Source: Pseudomaricurvus hydrocarbonicus
GTDB lineage: Bacteria; Pseudomonadota; Gammaproteobacteria; Pseudomonadales; Cellvibrionaceae
DNA: 64,000 nt
Assembly: GCF_011602365.1 (NCBI RefSeq)
Contig: NZ_JAAONZ010000001.1
Coordinates: 434,001 to 498,000 of the forward strand
Direction of reading: 5' to 3'
The notes under the pieces are model-generated. The model saw nothing but the letters and a program-made list of their open reading frames with translations, was not told where the DNA came from and made no database searches. Numbering within the stretch: position 1 is the first letter of the stretch; every line of letters starts with the position of its first letter. The position numbers and the translations under genes were made by a program. Of the stretch, positions 49,714 through 60,031 are shown piece by piece.

Positions 49714-50196
49714 TCAACTGATTCGATAACGCATGCGCAGAAACTCAAGCAGGGTCCAAACCACAGGCCAGATCAGCGCGCTGGTTAACGCCGGCAACAA
49801 GAACACCAGTGTCGGGGCCGCACTACCTTGTAAACTGTGCACCCAGTTATCCACCAGCTGATTCAAGCCCACCAGCACAAAGACAAAAAAGGTTTGATGC
49901 CACAAGGTGTAATTGCGGATACGCTGATAGGACAGCAAACACACGTAGGCCACTATCATCAGAGCCATCGCATGCTGCCCCAACATCGCGCCTTCCAACA
50001 AGTCCTGGAAACACCCCAGCAACCACAGCAGTAACAGGCTGCTTTGCTGCGGCAGGACCATCACCCAATAGATCACCAGCATAGGGACAAATTCCGGCCT
50101 CAACCAGTTGTTCTCCCAACCGATCGGTATCACCATCAACAGTAAGGCGACCAAATACGTTAGAAATATCACATGGCGATTATGGGCTGTGACCAT
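49714..50196 (-). CDS. mreD: Rod shape-determining protein MreD
   Basis: A 160-residue inner-membrane protein with about five helices, part of the elongasome with MreB and MreC. The start MVTAHNRHVIFLTYLVAL is chosen because it lies 4 bp after the mreC stop and gives the usual length (E. coli 162); the frame extends further upstream inside mreC but without a supported start. Contains VPMLVIYWVMVLPQ and a QDLLEGAMLGQHAMALMIV block typical of MreD. Confidence 0.93.
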   Translation of the reverse strand: MVTAHNRHVIFLTYLVALLLMVIPIGWENNWLRPEFVPMLVIYWVMVLPQQSSLLLLWLLGCFQDLLEGAMLGQHAMALMIVAYVCLLSYQRIRNYTLWHQTFFVFVLVGLNQLVDNWVHSLQGSAAPTLVFLLPALTSALIWPVVWTLLEFLRMRYRIS

Positions 50197-50200
50197 AGGG

Positions 50201-51136
50201 TTACTCGCCCGTTGCCGAGGAGCGGCGGCCATCGTCCGCTTGCGACTGCGAAGACTTATCAGCGGCGGAATTATCGTCAATCGGGTCTTTCAAAGAATCT
50301 GCCGTGACACGGCCACCTTCGCCGCTGAACACCAGCAACACATGCCGGCTGCGGTTCAATTGCGCTTCTGGCAACGCTTCTACCCGGGCAAACGGCTGCC
50401 CGGGGTCATGGATGACGGACGTCACTGTGGCGACGGGATAACCCACCGGAAAACGCTGCCCGAGACCGGAGCTGACCAGCAGATCACCTTCCTCAATATC
50501 GACGGTATTGGCCAAATGGCGCAATTTTAACTGATACAAATCACCGGTGCCCTCCGCCACGGCCCGCACGCCGTTACGGTTGATCTGTACCGGCAGGGCG
50601 TGCGTGGTATCCGTAATCAGCAGCACCTGTGAGGCAAAGTCATTCACCTCAACGACTTGTCCCATCAACCCCTGCGCATCCAGCAACGGTTGACCCAAAT
50701 AGACACCGTGCTTGCGCCCCTTGTTGATAATGACCCGATGCGTCAAAGGGTCTGGAGAGACGCCGATCAACTCGGCCACCAGCACCCGGTCTCTGACCAT
50801 ATCGGCGGAATTAAGCAGTTGGCGCAGGCGGACATTTTCAGCAGACAGCGACGCCATTTGCTGCAGTTTTCGCTTGTGGATCAATAACTCGGCTTTCATC
50901 AGCTCATTTTCTTCTTCGAGCTGTTCGCGAGTACGGACGGTTTCCTGTCCCCATTCCAGTATGGAGCGCGGCGTATCAGCGATCCAATAAAAGGGCGTGG
51001 CCAGAGAGGCCAGCCTCGACCGAACCGGGTCGAGGGCGTCGGTATACACATTGAGGAAAATAAGAATCAGGGCGAGCGCCCCCAAGCCCATCACCCGGGA
51101 GGCCGCTGAAGGTCCTTGCGAAAACAGTGGTTTGAT
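50201..51136 (-). CDS. mreC: Rod shape-determining protein MreC, probable AUC start
   Basis: A 311-residue bitopic protein: cytoplasmic start, one helix (about 17-33), a coiled-coil (about 60-105) and two periplasmic beta-barrels; it connects MreB with peptidoglycan enzymes. The first standard start is GTG at 51094 (ATG at 51091), but this has no Shine-Dalgarno and removes the conserved KPLFSQGPS beginning (MKPIFSRGPS in E. coli). Reading upstream, that motif begins with the codon ATC at 51136-51134, with AGGAG 8 bases before it and no ATG/GTG/TTG in frame between the motif and the ribosome site. Thus translation probably starts at AUC. If not, use 51094. Confidence 0.9.
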   Translation of the reverse strand: MKPLFSQGPSAASRVMGLGALALILIFLNVYTDALDPVRSRLASLATPFYWIADTPRSILEWGQETVRTREQLEEENELMKAELLIHKRKLQQMASLSAENVRLRQLLNSADMVRDRVLVAELIGVSPDPLTHRVIINKGRKHGVYLGQPLLDAQGLMGQVVEVNDFASQVLLITDTTHALPVQINRNGVRAVAEGTGDLYQLKLRHLANTVDIEEGDLLVSSGLGQRFPVGYPVATVTSVIHDPGQPFARVEALPEAQLNRSRHVLLVFSGEGGRVTADSLKDPIDDNSAADKSSQSQADDGRRSSATGE

Positions 51137-51222
51137 GGTGCTTGCTCCTACCCGGTCTTCTTCTGACCTACACCAGCAAGGGCAAACCGGGCAGAAGACT
51201 GAGGTATTGGTTGGGTATTAAC

Positions 51223-52257
<1,035 letters not shown>

Positions 52258-52618
52258 TTACTTGGTTAAACCTTTTTAAGTGATCTTGCTTAATATGGAA
52301 GGTGAGATAGGGCTTTCCAGCACTGAAACCAGCCGAAACTAGACTCAATGAGCTTTAATTAGTTCCCTCGAAAACAACAGGCACAAGTTCCCGCCAGGTC
52401 AAAAAACCGGCGATATGATAAGTGCGTTGAGGAAAAAAAGCGACAGAGCCCCTTAAATGAACGAACTCTATCAACGGCAGGGATTTAGAGCAAGGCGCAA
52501 ATATGGTAACTTTAGCGCCCTCAATCACAAAAGCCCGCGGAATACCCCTTTCAAGAGGAAAACCGGCCCCAAGCGCCGTTTCACTCAATGGGTACAAGCC
52601 CTTATTTCGGAGATAAAA
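52258..52618. other. Divergent mreB-gatC control region
   Basis: 361 bp without a gene. It must hold the mreB and gatCAB promoters. A frame opening from 52457 runs into gatC but its translation before gatC does not resemble the family, so it is not part of the protein. No certain promoter boxes are assigned. Confidence 0.5.
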
Positions 52619-52900
52619 GTGGATCGTTCAGACATAGCTAAGCTGGCTGAACTGGCGCGCATCGAAATCGCAGAAACAACCGTCGATGAAGTCGCCAAAA
52701 GCATTACTGACGTACTGGCTCTCGTAGATCAGCTTCAGGCTGCCGATACCGACGGTATAGCGCCTATGGCCCACCCCCTGGACGCCACCCAGCGCCTGAG
52801 GGCCGATGTGGTCACAGAGACCAATCGCCGGGAGGAGTTCCAGGCCCTGGCCCCTGCGGCCGAGCAAGGACTGTTTCTGGTGCCGAAAGTCATCGACTAG
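52619..52900 (+). CDS. gatC: Asp/Glu-tRNA amidotransferase subunit GatC
   Basis: A 93-residue small subunit that stabilises GatA in the GatCAB complex, which converts Glu-tRNA(Gln)/Asp-tRNA(Asn) to the amides. Starts at GTG (VDRSDIAKLAELARIEI) with GGAG 6 bases upstream, giving the family length; the frame is open further upstream but unlike GatC. Contains VLALVDQLQAADTDGIAPMAHP, the family core. Confidence 0.95.
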   Translation: MDRSDIAKLAELARIEIAETTVDEVAKSITDVLALVDQLQAADTDGIAPMAHPLDATQRLRADVVTETNRREEFQALAPAAEQGLFLVPKVID

Positions 52901-53023
52901 AAAGTCATTGGACTAGATGTGATGCACCGCACAGGGAATTACCCCTGTAAGGCAGCCTTGTACTGTAAGTATCGGATAGATTAAACGCCGGATCATTGAG
53001 ATTTCTAAACCCAGGACCCACCC

Positions 53024-54478
53024 ATGCACAATTTAACCATTGCCGAGCTGATTCACGGCTTGCGCAACCAGGAATTTTCCAGTGTCGAGCTGACGCGCCA
53101 CTATCTGGACCGAATTGCCCGTCTGGACAGTCGCTATAACAGTTATATCACTGTCACCGAAGATATTGCTCTGGCGCAGGCCAAGGCCGCCGATGAACGT
53201 TTGGCCACAGGCGACGCCCCGGCACTCTGCGGCGTCCCCATTGCGCACAAAGACATTTTTTGCACCAACGGCATTCGCACCAGCTGTGGTTCCAAAATGC
53301 TGGATAACTTCATCCCCCCCTATGACGCCACCGTGGTGGAAAACTACCGCAACGCCGGCGCCGTGATGCTGGGCAAGGTCAACATGGATGAATTTGCCAT
53401 GGGCTCCTCCAATGAAAGCAGCTTTTACGGTCCGGTCAAAAACCCCTGGAACACCAACTGCGTGCCCGGCGGCTCCTCCGGTGGCTCTGCGGCCGCCGTT
53501 GCCGCTCACCTGGCCCCTGCAGCCACCGCTACGGACACTGGTGGCTCGATTCGCCAGCCTGCCAGCCTGTGTGGCCTGACTGGTCTGAAGCCTACCTACG
53601 GCCGTGTATCGCGCTGGGGCATGATCGCGTTTGCTTCCAGTCTGGACCAGGGCGGCCCCATTACCCGCACTGCCGAAGACGCGGCCATCATGCTCAACAC
53701 CATGGCCAGCTTCGACGACAAGGATTCCACCTGTGTCGATCAGCCTCTGGAAGATTACACCGCCACGCTGAACGACAGCCTGCAAGGCCTGCGCATTGGC
53801 GTGCCGAAAGAGTATTTTGGCGAAGGTCTGGACCCGCAAACCGCCGAGCGCGTGCAAGCCGCCATCCAGGAGTTTGAAAAACTGGGCGCCGAGGTAAAAG
53901 AAATCAGCCTGCCCCACACGGACCTGTCCGTTCCGGCCTACTATGTGATCGCACCGGCGGAATGCTCCGCCAACCTGTCGCGTTTCGACGGTGTGCGCTA
54001 TGGCTACCGTTGCGAGGATCCGAAAGACCTCAACGACCTCTACAAACGATCCCGCGGCGAAGGCTTCGGCGAAGAAGTGAAACGCCGTATCCTGGTGGGT
54101 TCCTACGCTCTGTCCGCCGGCTATTACGACGCCTACTATCGCAAAGCTCAGCAAGTCCGCCGCTTAATCAAGCAGGACTTTGTGGACGCGTTTAACGACG
54201 TGGATGTGGTGATGGGACCAACCGCCACCTCACCGGCGTTTGAATTTGGCGCCAAAAGCTCGGACCCGGTGGCCATGTATCTGGAAGATATCTACACCAT
54301 CGCCACTAACCTGGCAGGCTTACCGGGCATGTCCATCCCTTGCGGTCTGGTGGATGGCAAGCCCGTGGGCCTGCAACTGATCGGCAACTTCTTTGCCGAA
54401 GGCAAGTTGTTGAACGCCGCTCACCAGTTCCAGCAGGTCACCGATCACCACCAACAAACCGCACCGGATATTGATTGA
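53024..54478 (+). CDS. gatA: Asp/Glu-tRNA amidotransferase subunit GatA
   Basis: A 484-residue amidase that releases ammonia from glutamine. The Ser-cisSer-Lys triad is visible as Lys76 (AHKDIF), Ser151 ([13 protein letters not shown]) and Ser175 ([10 protein letters not shown]). Full length. Between gatC and gatB, forming the complete operon. Confidence 0.98.
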   Translation: MHNLTIAELIHGLRNQEFSSVELTRHYLDRIARLDSRYNSYITVTEDIALAQAKAADERLATGDAPALCGVPIAHKDIFCTNGIRTSCGSKMLDNFIPPYDATVVENYRNAGAVMLGKVNMDEFAMGSSNESSFYGPVKNPWNTNCVPGGSSGGSAAAVAAHLAPAATATDTGGSIRQPASLCGLTGLKPTYGRVSRWGMIAFASSLDQGGPITRTAEDAAIMLNTMASFDDKDSTCVDQPLEDYTATLNDSLQGLRIGVPKEYFGEGLDPQTAERVQAAIQEFEKLGAEVKEISLPHTDLSVPAYYVIAPAECSANLSRFDGVRYGYRCEDPKDLNDLYKRSRGEGFGEEVKRRILVGSYALSAGYYDAYYRKAQQVRRLIKQDFVDAFNDVDVVMGPTATSPAFEFGAKSSDPVAMYLEDIYTIATNLAGLPGMSIPCGLVDGKPVGLQLIGNFFAEGKLLNAAHQFQQVTDHHQQTAPDID

Positions 54479-54551
54479 GCTCAGACCCCGGATGAACCCG
54501 ACCAAGACGGTTCATCCGACCTCTGACGATTACAGATAAGAGCATCAGATT

Positions 54552-56003
54552 ATGGAATGGGAAACAGTTATTGGCCTGGAAGTGCACGTGCAACTGGCCA
54601 CGACGTCGAAGATTTTTTCCGGCGCCAGCACCGCTTTTGGCGCTGAGCCCAACACTCAGGCGTGCGCCATTGACCTGGCCATGCCAGGAACCCTGCCAGT
54701 CCCCAACGAGCAGGCGTTCCGCTACGCGGTCATGTTCGGCCTCGCCATTGAGGCGGACATCGGCAAGCGCTCGGTGTTTGAGCGCAAGAACTACTTCTAC
54801 CCCGACTTGCCCAAAGGTTACCAGACCACACAGCTGGAGAGCCCCATTGTTGGCCCCGGCCACGTTGAGATTCAACTGGCTGACGGTCGCACCAAGTCGA
54901 TCCGCATCCACCACGCCCACCTGGAAGAAGACGCGGGTAAATCCCTGCACGAGGACTTTCACGGCATGTCTGGCATCGACCTCAACCGTGCCGGTACACC
55001 GCTGATTGAGATTGTCTCCGAGCCGGACATGCGCAGCGCTGAAGAAGCTGTGGCCTTCGCCCGCAAGCTGCATTCCATTGTGACGTCGCTGGGCATCTGC
55101 GACGGCGAAATGTCTCAGGGCTCCATGCGTTTTGACGTCAACATCTCCGTGCGCCCTAAAGGAGCTGAAGAATTCGGCACCCGCACCGAGACCAAGAACC
55201 TCAACTCGTTTAAGTTTATGGAAGACTGTATCGCCCTGGAAGTGGAACGCCAGATTGACCTGATCGAAGACGGCGGCCGTGTGATTCAGGAAACCCGTCT
55301 CTACAACGGCGACACCAAAGTGGCCCGTTCCATGCGCAGCAAAGAGGAAGCCAACGATTACCGTTACTTCCCCTGCCCGGACCTGCTGCCGGTTGACATT
55401 GACGATGACTTCATTGAAGCCGTGCGCCAGCAACTGCCCGAACTGCCCGACGCCCGTCAGCAGCGTTTCGTGGAGAAGTACAAGCTGTCCGATTACGACG
55501 CCGGCATGCTTGCCGCCGACGCGGCCACTTCGCACTTCTTTGAAACCACCACGCAGACATGCGGCGATGCCAAGCTGGCCGCCAACTGGGTGATGGGAGA
55601 AGTGTCTGCGCACCTCAATGCAGAAGAAAAACGCATCACCAGCAGCCCGGTGAACGCCGAGATGCTGGGCGGCCTGATTGCGCGCATCAAGGACAACACC
55701 ATTTCCAACAAAATCGCCAAACAGGTTTTCGAAGCCATGTGGCAAGGTGAAGGTGATGCCGACACCATCATTGAAGCCAAGGGCCTCAAGCAAATGTCGG
55801 ACACCGGCGAGCTGGAAAAAATCGTCGACGACGTCATTGCTGCCAACCAGGCCATGCTCGATGACTGGCTCGCCTCTGAGCCCGACAAGCGCAAGAAAAA
55901 GATGGGCGGATTTATGGGGCCCATTATGAAAGCAACCAAAGGTCAGGCAAACCCGGGACTGGTGAATCAAATTCTGGCGAAAAAGCTGAACTCAAAGCTG
56001 TAA
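54552..56003 (+). CDS. gatB: Asp/Glu-tRNA amidotransferase subunit GatB
   Basis: A 483-residue subunit that binds misacylated tRNA, activates its side chain with ATP and transfers ammonia from GatA. Opens with the family blocks [20 protein letters not shown] and [13 protein letters not shown]; the C-terminal YqeY-like tail has the ending [20 protein letters not shown]. Follows gatA by 73 bp. Confidence 0.98.
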   Translation: MEWETVIGLEVHVQLATTSKIFSGASTAFGAEPNTQACAIDLAMPGTLPVPNEQAFRYAVMFGLAIEADIGKRSVFERKNYFYPDLPKGYQTTQLESPIVGPGHVEIQLADGRTKSIRIHHAHLEEDAGKSLHEDFHGMSGIDLNRAGTPLIEIVSEPDMRSAEEAVAFARKLHSIVTSLGICDGEMSQGSMRFDVNISVRPKGAEEFGTRTETKNLNSFKFMEDCIALEVERQIDLIEDGGRVIQETRLYNGDTKVARSMRSKEEANDYRYFPCPDLLPVDIDDDFIEAVRQQLPELPDARQQRFVEKYKLSDYDAGMLAADAATSHFFETTTQTCGDAKLAANWVMGEVSAHLNAEEKRITSSPVNAEMLGGLIARIKDNTISNKIAKQVFEAMWQGEGDADTIIEAKGLKQMSDTGELEKIVDDVIAANQAMLDDWLASEPDKRKKKMGGFMGPIMKATKGQANPGLVNQILAKKLNSKL

Positions 56004-56268
56004 CGCACGGTTTGAATGGATCCGGCGTAACCGGACACAGTTTAACTCGACACCGCTTTAAGGGGTTGGGCCAATTGTAGGGCGTTGGAAGCAGGAGATC
56101 ACACAGGGCGAGAGGTGCCGGGCGCATGAACCGGGCAACTCAACGCCGTGTGTGCAACTCCGGCTTCGGCCCCAAATACCGGGCCAAGCCCCACCCAAAC
56201 CAGATTGTGCTTTGCACTTAACTCACGGCACAAATTACGAACCACACAAATTACGAATAGGTATTCCC

Positions 56269-56565
56269 ATGGCACTTAAGAAAGACAAACAAAAAGTTCT
56301 CGGCGAAGTTTTCGATGACGCGCGTATCAAAACCTTTTTAGACATTCAGCCTTACGGCGACATGAATGCCGATTTCCACATGCTGGAGAAAGCCTATCGG
56401 GGGATGAATGTTGAAAACTTTGAAACCTTCGTTAAATTTTTTCAAGAAGACGGACGCGACATCAATGCCACCAATGAAGCGGGCCAGACGCTGTTCCAGA
56501 TCGTCAGTGCTCACCGCCTGGGCGATGAATACGCCGAAGTCCTGAAAAAAGCCGGCGCACAGTAA
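56269..56565 (+). CDS. PA4642-family small conserved protein
   Basis: A 98-residue protein of unknown function. It matches a Pseudomonas small-protein family by MALKKDKQKVLGEVFDDARIKTFL, KAYRGMNVENFETFVKFF and DINATNEAGQTLFQIV, with an ending like ankyrin-type helices (EYAEVLKKAGAQ). No signal or membrane segment. The ATG is preceded by GGTATTCCC, a weak ribosome site. Isolated between gatB and cysZ. Confidence 0.8.
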   Translation: MALKKDKQKVLGEVFDDARIKTFLDIQPYGDMNADFHMLEKAYRGMNVENFETFVKFFQEDGRDINATNEAGQTLFQIVSAHRLGDEYAEVLKKAGAQ

Positions 56566-56702
56566 CTCCTCCGCTGGCGGGACGGGCAAGGGATACAAGC
56601 CCTGTGAGCGCCAGTTGGATGAAAGTTTATGCTCAAGCAGCTGATTTTTCTCAACCACTTAACTGAGTTACGCCAAACAGGGCATTTGGGAGCCTGATCG
56701 CC

Positions 56703-57461
56703 ATGACCAACCACCCGATCAATGGCATGACCTACCTGACACGCGCTGCGCAATTGATGGTAACGCCAAAGCTCAGGATCTTCGTGTTGGTACCGTTACT
56801 CATCAACCTGGTGTTGTTTGTGGCCGCCACCTCACTGTTGATTCAACAGTTTGGTGTCGCCATGAGCTGGTTACTGGGCAGCCTGCCTGGTTGGCTGGAT
56901 TTTCTCGCCTGGATTTTGTGGCTGATTTTTGCCGGTTTGATCCTGATCGTTTACGGCTACAGTTTCAGCATGATCACCAACATTATTGCGGCACCGTTTT
57001 ACGGCATACTGGCCGAAAAGACCGAAATACTGGTGCGAGGTAAAGGCCCGGCGCCGGAATCGCTAGGACACATGATCCCCCGAACACTGGGGCGAGAATT
57101 GATCAAGCTTTGGTACTTTATCGTTCGCGGTCTGGCCATTCTTATCCTGATGCTGTTGCTGTCCTTTATCCCGCTGGTGAATGTCGTTGCACCGGTAATT
57201 GGCTTTTTGTGGGGAGCATGGAGCATGGCCATACAATACGTTGACTACCCGGCTGACAACAACCAACTCACCTTTTCGGAAACGCGCAATCGCCTCTGGG
57301 GACATAAATATTCCAGCTTCAGCCTCGGCAGTTTGATCATGCTGGGCACCATGATTCCGCTGGCAAACATCTTCATCATGCCCATTGCCGTGGTCGGTGG
57401 CACCCTGTTCTGGATCGATGAGCTGGACTCGCAAGCGCCCGGCAGAGTGACCCGCCCCTAG
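56703..57461 (+). CDS. cysZ: Sulfate transporter CysZ
   Basis: A 252-residue inner-membrane sulfate channel with about four long hydrophobic segments (about 27-47, 58-87, 140-175, 205-235). The family signature is SMITNIIAAPFYGILAEKTE (about 90-110), and AWSMAIQYVDYPADNNQL occurs near residue 175. Supplies sulfate for cysteine synthesis; the two cysteine synthase genes are elsewhere in the window. Confidence 0.93.
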   Translation: MTNHPINGMTYLTRAAQLMVTPKLRIFVLVPLLINLVLFVAATSLLIQQFGVAMSWLLGSLPGWLDFLAWILWLIFAGLILIVYGYSFSMITNIIAAPFYGILAEKTEILVRGKGPAPESLGHMIPRTLGRELIKLWYFIVRGLAILILMLLLSFIPLVNVVAPVIGFLWGAWSMAIQYVDYPADNNQLTFSETRNRLWGHKYSSFSLGSLIMLGTMIPLANIFIMPIAVVGGTLFWIDELDSQAPGRVTRP

Positions 57462-57685
57462 CCCGCCTCCAACGTGTCTCAGACCACAAGCCCGGGTTGG
57501 CCGCCGCGCCAATGATTTAACATGGACGCTCTTTAGCGGAGTATGGAATATAGTCCTGACCGAGTGAGGACAAGCTGTGCAATAAGTGTTGCTGGCACTT
57601 GGAAATGTTCACTGCTTCAACTAGTCTGTGGCTACTTGAAGGATTTTAGTCAAAACACACTGATACTCACCTTGGGAGAGTCTGT

Positions 57686-57982
57686 ATGGCTACTGCAAAC
57701 GCAAAATCAACCGACAAACAAGACGAGCTAGCCGCCAGTAAAGAATCGGTCATGGAAGCCTATGACAAGCTCATGGAGGCCAAAAGTCATTTTCGCAAAG
57801 CCGCCGAAGCGGCCGGCATGGACCTGAAACACGATGCTGCCGACCAATTACTGAAGGGGCGTGAGAAAGCCGGCGAGCTGAGTGCACAGGCAGACACCTA
57901 CATCCGCGACAAGCCGCTGGCCTCACTCGGCATTGCGTTTGCGGCAGGGTTCATCCTGGCCCAACTCTTTTCTCGTAAATGA
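57686..57982 (+). CDS. YqjD/ElaB-like ribosome-associated membrane protein (DUF883)
   Basis: A 98-residue protein with a helical, charged N-terminal part (DELAASKESVMEAYDKLMEA) and a C-terminal membrane helix ending in RK (PLASLGIAFAAGFILAQLFSRK). E. coli relatives YqjD/ElaB tether inactive ribosomes to the membrane in stationary phase. Overlaps the next gene by 4 bp (ATGA), so they form one operon. Confidence 0.88.
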   Translation: MATANAKSTDKQDELAASKESVMEAYDKLMEAKSHFRKAAEAAGMDLKHDAADQLLKGREKAGELSAQADTYIRDKPLASLGIAFAAGFILAQLFSRK

Positions 57983-58479
57983 CAATAGCGTCAATGGCAG
58001 AAACAAAATCGTCAGTGACCGACCACCGTCATGAACAGAGCCCGCCGCAATCAACTGAGCGCCCACCCGGGCAGGAACACCGACAACCGCCGCAGCCCGA
58101 GCCCCTCGACATCTGGTCAGACTGGCTCTCGCAAGCCGTCACGGCCGGTTCTGACATAGCCGAGCTGTTCCGGTTAGAAGTCCAACTGGCGCTTGGGGAC
58201 GCTCGCCGCATGCTGCTGCTGGCCCTGTTGGCCCTGCCCATGATGATGTTACTCTGGCTGGGCTTTGCCGCTTTGATGACCTGGCTGGTGATCGATTACA
58301 GCGGCTCGGTAACCTGCGGGCTGCTGGCTTTCGTGTTGCTGCATGGCGCGGCATTAGTCTCTATACGGCTGCTCTGGCAGCGCTACAAGCGCAGCCTCAA
58401 ACTGCCGTTAACCCGACAACACCTGCAGGCTTTCATGGGAGGCATGCAACACAATGAAACGCAAACACCTGAGCCGTGA
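57979..58479 (+). CDS. Holin-superfamily-III-like membrane protein (YqjE-like)
   Basis: A 166-residue protein: a disordered polar start, then an amphipathic stretch (SDWLSQAVTAGSDIAELFRL EVQL) and two membrane helices (about 72-120). The layout fits the YqjE/phage-holin-family group that in E. coli is next to yqjD. An ATG five codons in (MAETKSS) is an alternative start. It is not a phage gene here. Overlaps both neighbours. Confidence 0.82.
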   Translation: MTIASMAETKSSVTDHRHEQSPPQSTERPPGQEHRQPPQPEPLDIWSDWLSQAVTAGSDIAELFRLEVQLALGDARRMLLLALLALPMMMLLWLGFAALMTWLVIDYSGSVTCGLLAFVLLHGAALVSIRLLWQRYKRSLKLPLTRQHLQAFMGGMQHNETQTPEP

Positions 58480-58723
58480 TATCCAGACCCTTAATCAGCG
58501 CTTAACGGCTCAACTCGCCCCCTTTCAACAGCGCAGCCAGGAATCCCGCCGGGCCCTGAGTCAGATCCACCCACTTTGGTTGCTGGCCGTCGGCCTGGTA
58601 GCAGGCGCGGTGACCGGCTCACTGGGGTGGCGAAAGGCCTACACGGTTGGCGCTATGGGGTATAAGCTACAGCCCTTGATGCTGGCCGGCATCGGTCAGT
58701 GGATGGCCGGTTCCGAGGGTTGA
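58454..58723 (+). CDS. YqjK-like small membrane protein
   Basis: An 89-residue protein with a basic N-terminal part (MKRKHLSRDIQTLNQRL) and one or two hydrophobic segments (about 38-80, LWLLAVGLVAGAVTGSLG). Position after YqjD/YqjE-like genes matches yqjK of E. coli, but the sequence is weakly conserved. Starts 26 bp before the previous stop. Confidence 0.7.
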   Translation: MKRKHLSRDIQTLNQRLTAQLAPFQQRSQESRRALSQIHPLWLLAVGLVAGAVTGSLGWRKAYTVGAMGYKLQPLMLAGIGQWMAGSEG

Positions 58724-58758
58724 CCGCACGCGAATACACCTCTCCCGATACTCCCCCT

Positions 58759-59916
58759 ATGACCAAACCGACCGAAGCCTCACTACACGACACAGACCGC
58801 ACGCCAACGCCGGGACGCCCGTCGCCAAGCTCCAGCGGCCCACTTCAGCGGGCAGGCGCCCTCTATTGTCTGCTGGGCCTCGCGGTGATGTACACACTCT
58901 ATTTCGCCAAATCCCTGCTGGTGCCCATCGTCGTCGCCCTGCTGTTTGCGTTACTGTTGAGCCCACTGGTAAGACTGTTCAAACGGTTTCATATCCCGCG
59001 CACGGTATCGGCCATGATCTTGCTGACCGCCATTGGCGGCCCCTTCACCTGGCTGGGTATTGAGCTGGCAGAACCGGCTCAAAAATGGGCCGCCAGCCTG
59101 CCTGAACTGTCAGCTCAGATGGCCAGGGAGCTCAATTCCATTGAGGACTCGGTGACCTCTCAAGCCACGCCGGCGCCAAAGAAATCAGGCTTCTTCAGTT
59201 TTTTCAGCAGCGAAGAAGCTCCGGCACCACCGAAAGATGAAAACACCCTGTCGAAGCGGGTTATGCAGGGGGGTATGGAGGTCATGATTTCTGTGCTCAG
59301 CGCGACCCCCATCGTCATCGCCCAATTTCTGACCTTCGTCATTTTAGTGCTGTTCCTGCTCATCTTTGGACCCAACTTATACGCCACTGTCATCGATATT
59401 CTGCCCAAGGTGAAAGACAAGCGACGAACTATCTTGCTTGTAGGCAAGATTCAGCAAGAGCTATCCCGCTACATCATCACCGTAAGCTTGATCAATTTCG
59501 GGCTGGGGCTGGTAACCACGCTCGTCTTGTGGCTGATGGGAATGGAAGACCCCCTGTTGTGGGGCGCTTTGGTCGGGCTGCTGAATTATGCCCCCTATGT
59601 GGGCCCCCTCATCAGCGTCTGTATTCTGAGCATTGCCGGGGCGTCGCAATACGGCCCAATTCTCAACGCAATACTGCCGGCCGCGGTGTATTTTGGGATC
59701 AACTTATTGGAAGCGCAATTTGTCACTCCCATGGTTCTGGGTAAGCATATGCGCCTGAATCCACTGATCCTGATCATCTGGCTGATTCTGTGGGGATGGT
59801 TGTGGGGAGCGATTGGCGTGTTATTGGCCGTTCCGTTACTGGTGTGCCTGAAACTGGCGGCGGATCACCTGAACCTGTTGACGCCCTGGCTGGCACTGAT
59901 CCAGACACGCGCCTGA
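58759..59916 (+). CDS. AI-2E-family transporter (PerM-like)
   Basis: A 385-residue polytopic membrane protein of the AI-2E/PerM family with about eight helices. Conserved blocks are AKSLLVPIVVALLFALLLSPLV near the start and LLNYAPYVGPLIS, GKHMRLNPLILIIWLILWGWLWGAIGVLLAVP near the end. The family includes Na+/H+ antiporters and the AI-2 exporter; substrate is unknown. An internal loop (about 130-165) is Ser/Pro/Lys-rich. The ATG at 58759 is preferred over one 60 bp upstream, although neither has a strong ribosome site. Confidence 0.87.
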   Translation: MTKPTEASLHDTDRTPTPGRPSPSSSGPLQRAGALYCLLGLAVMYTLYFAKSLLVPIVVALLFALLLSPLVRLFKRFHIPRTVSAMILLTAIGGPFTWLGIELAEPAQKWAASLPELSAQMARELNSIEDSVTSQATPAPKKSGFFSFFSSEEAPAPPKDENTLSKRVMQGGMEVMISVLSATPIVIAQFLTFVILVLFLLIFGPNLYATVIDILPKVKDKRRTILLVGKIQQELSRYIITVSLINFGLGLVTTLVLWLMGMEDPLLWGALVGLLNYAPYVGPLISVCILSIAGASQYGPILNAILPAAVYFGINLLEAQFVTPMVLGKHMRLNPLILIIWLILWGWLWGAIGVLLAVPLLVCLKLAADHLNLLTPWLALIQTRA

Positions 59917-60031
59917 GACCTGAGTACACGGCGCCAGTGATGACTGTCAGGGCTGCCAGGCAAGCGCCTTGTGCAGCCTGGACGTCAATGTCCAGGCTTG
60001 ACCGCCCATAAACTCAATCCCTGCCAAATGA

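Noticed and set aside
52457-52618. N-terminal extension of GatC
   Set aside because: The added 54 residues are unlike GatC, and GTG at 52619 has a good ribosome site and gives family length.
53033-54154. 373-codon minus-strand frame opposite gatA
   Set aside because: Shadow of gatA, which has an intact Ser-Ser-Lys triad.
54438-55970. 510-codon minus-strand frame opposite gatB
   Set aside because: gatB on the plus strand has full family motifs; the antisense frame matches nothing and ends without ribosome signals.
57979-58479. Prophage remnant because of a holin-like protein
   Set aside because: The holin-superfamily-III group contains ordinary chromosomal YqjE proteins, and the neighbours are the matching yqjD/yqjK-like genes; no other phage genes occur.
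59975-59998. Terminator between the AI-2E and CstA genes
   Set aside because: A 9-bp stem AGCCTGGAC / GTCCAGGCT exists, but there is no T-run on either strand; it is only a weak candidate.
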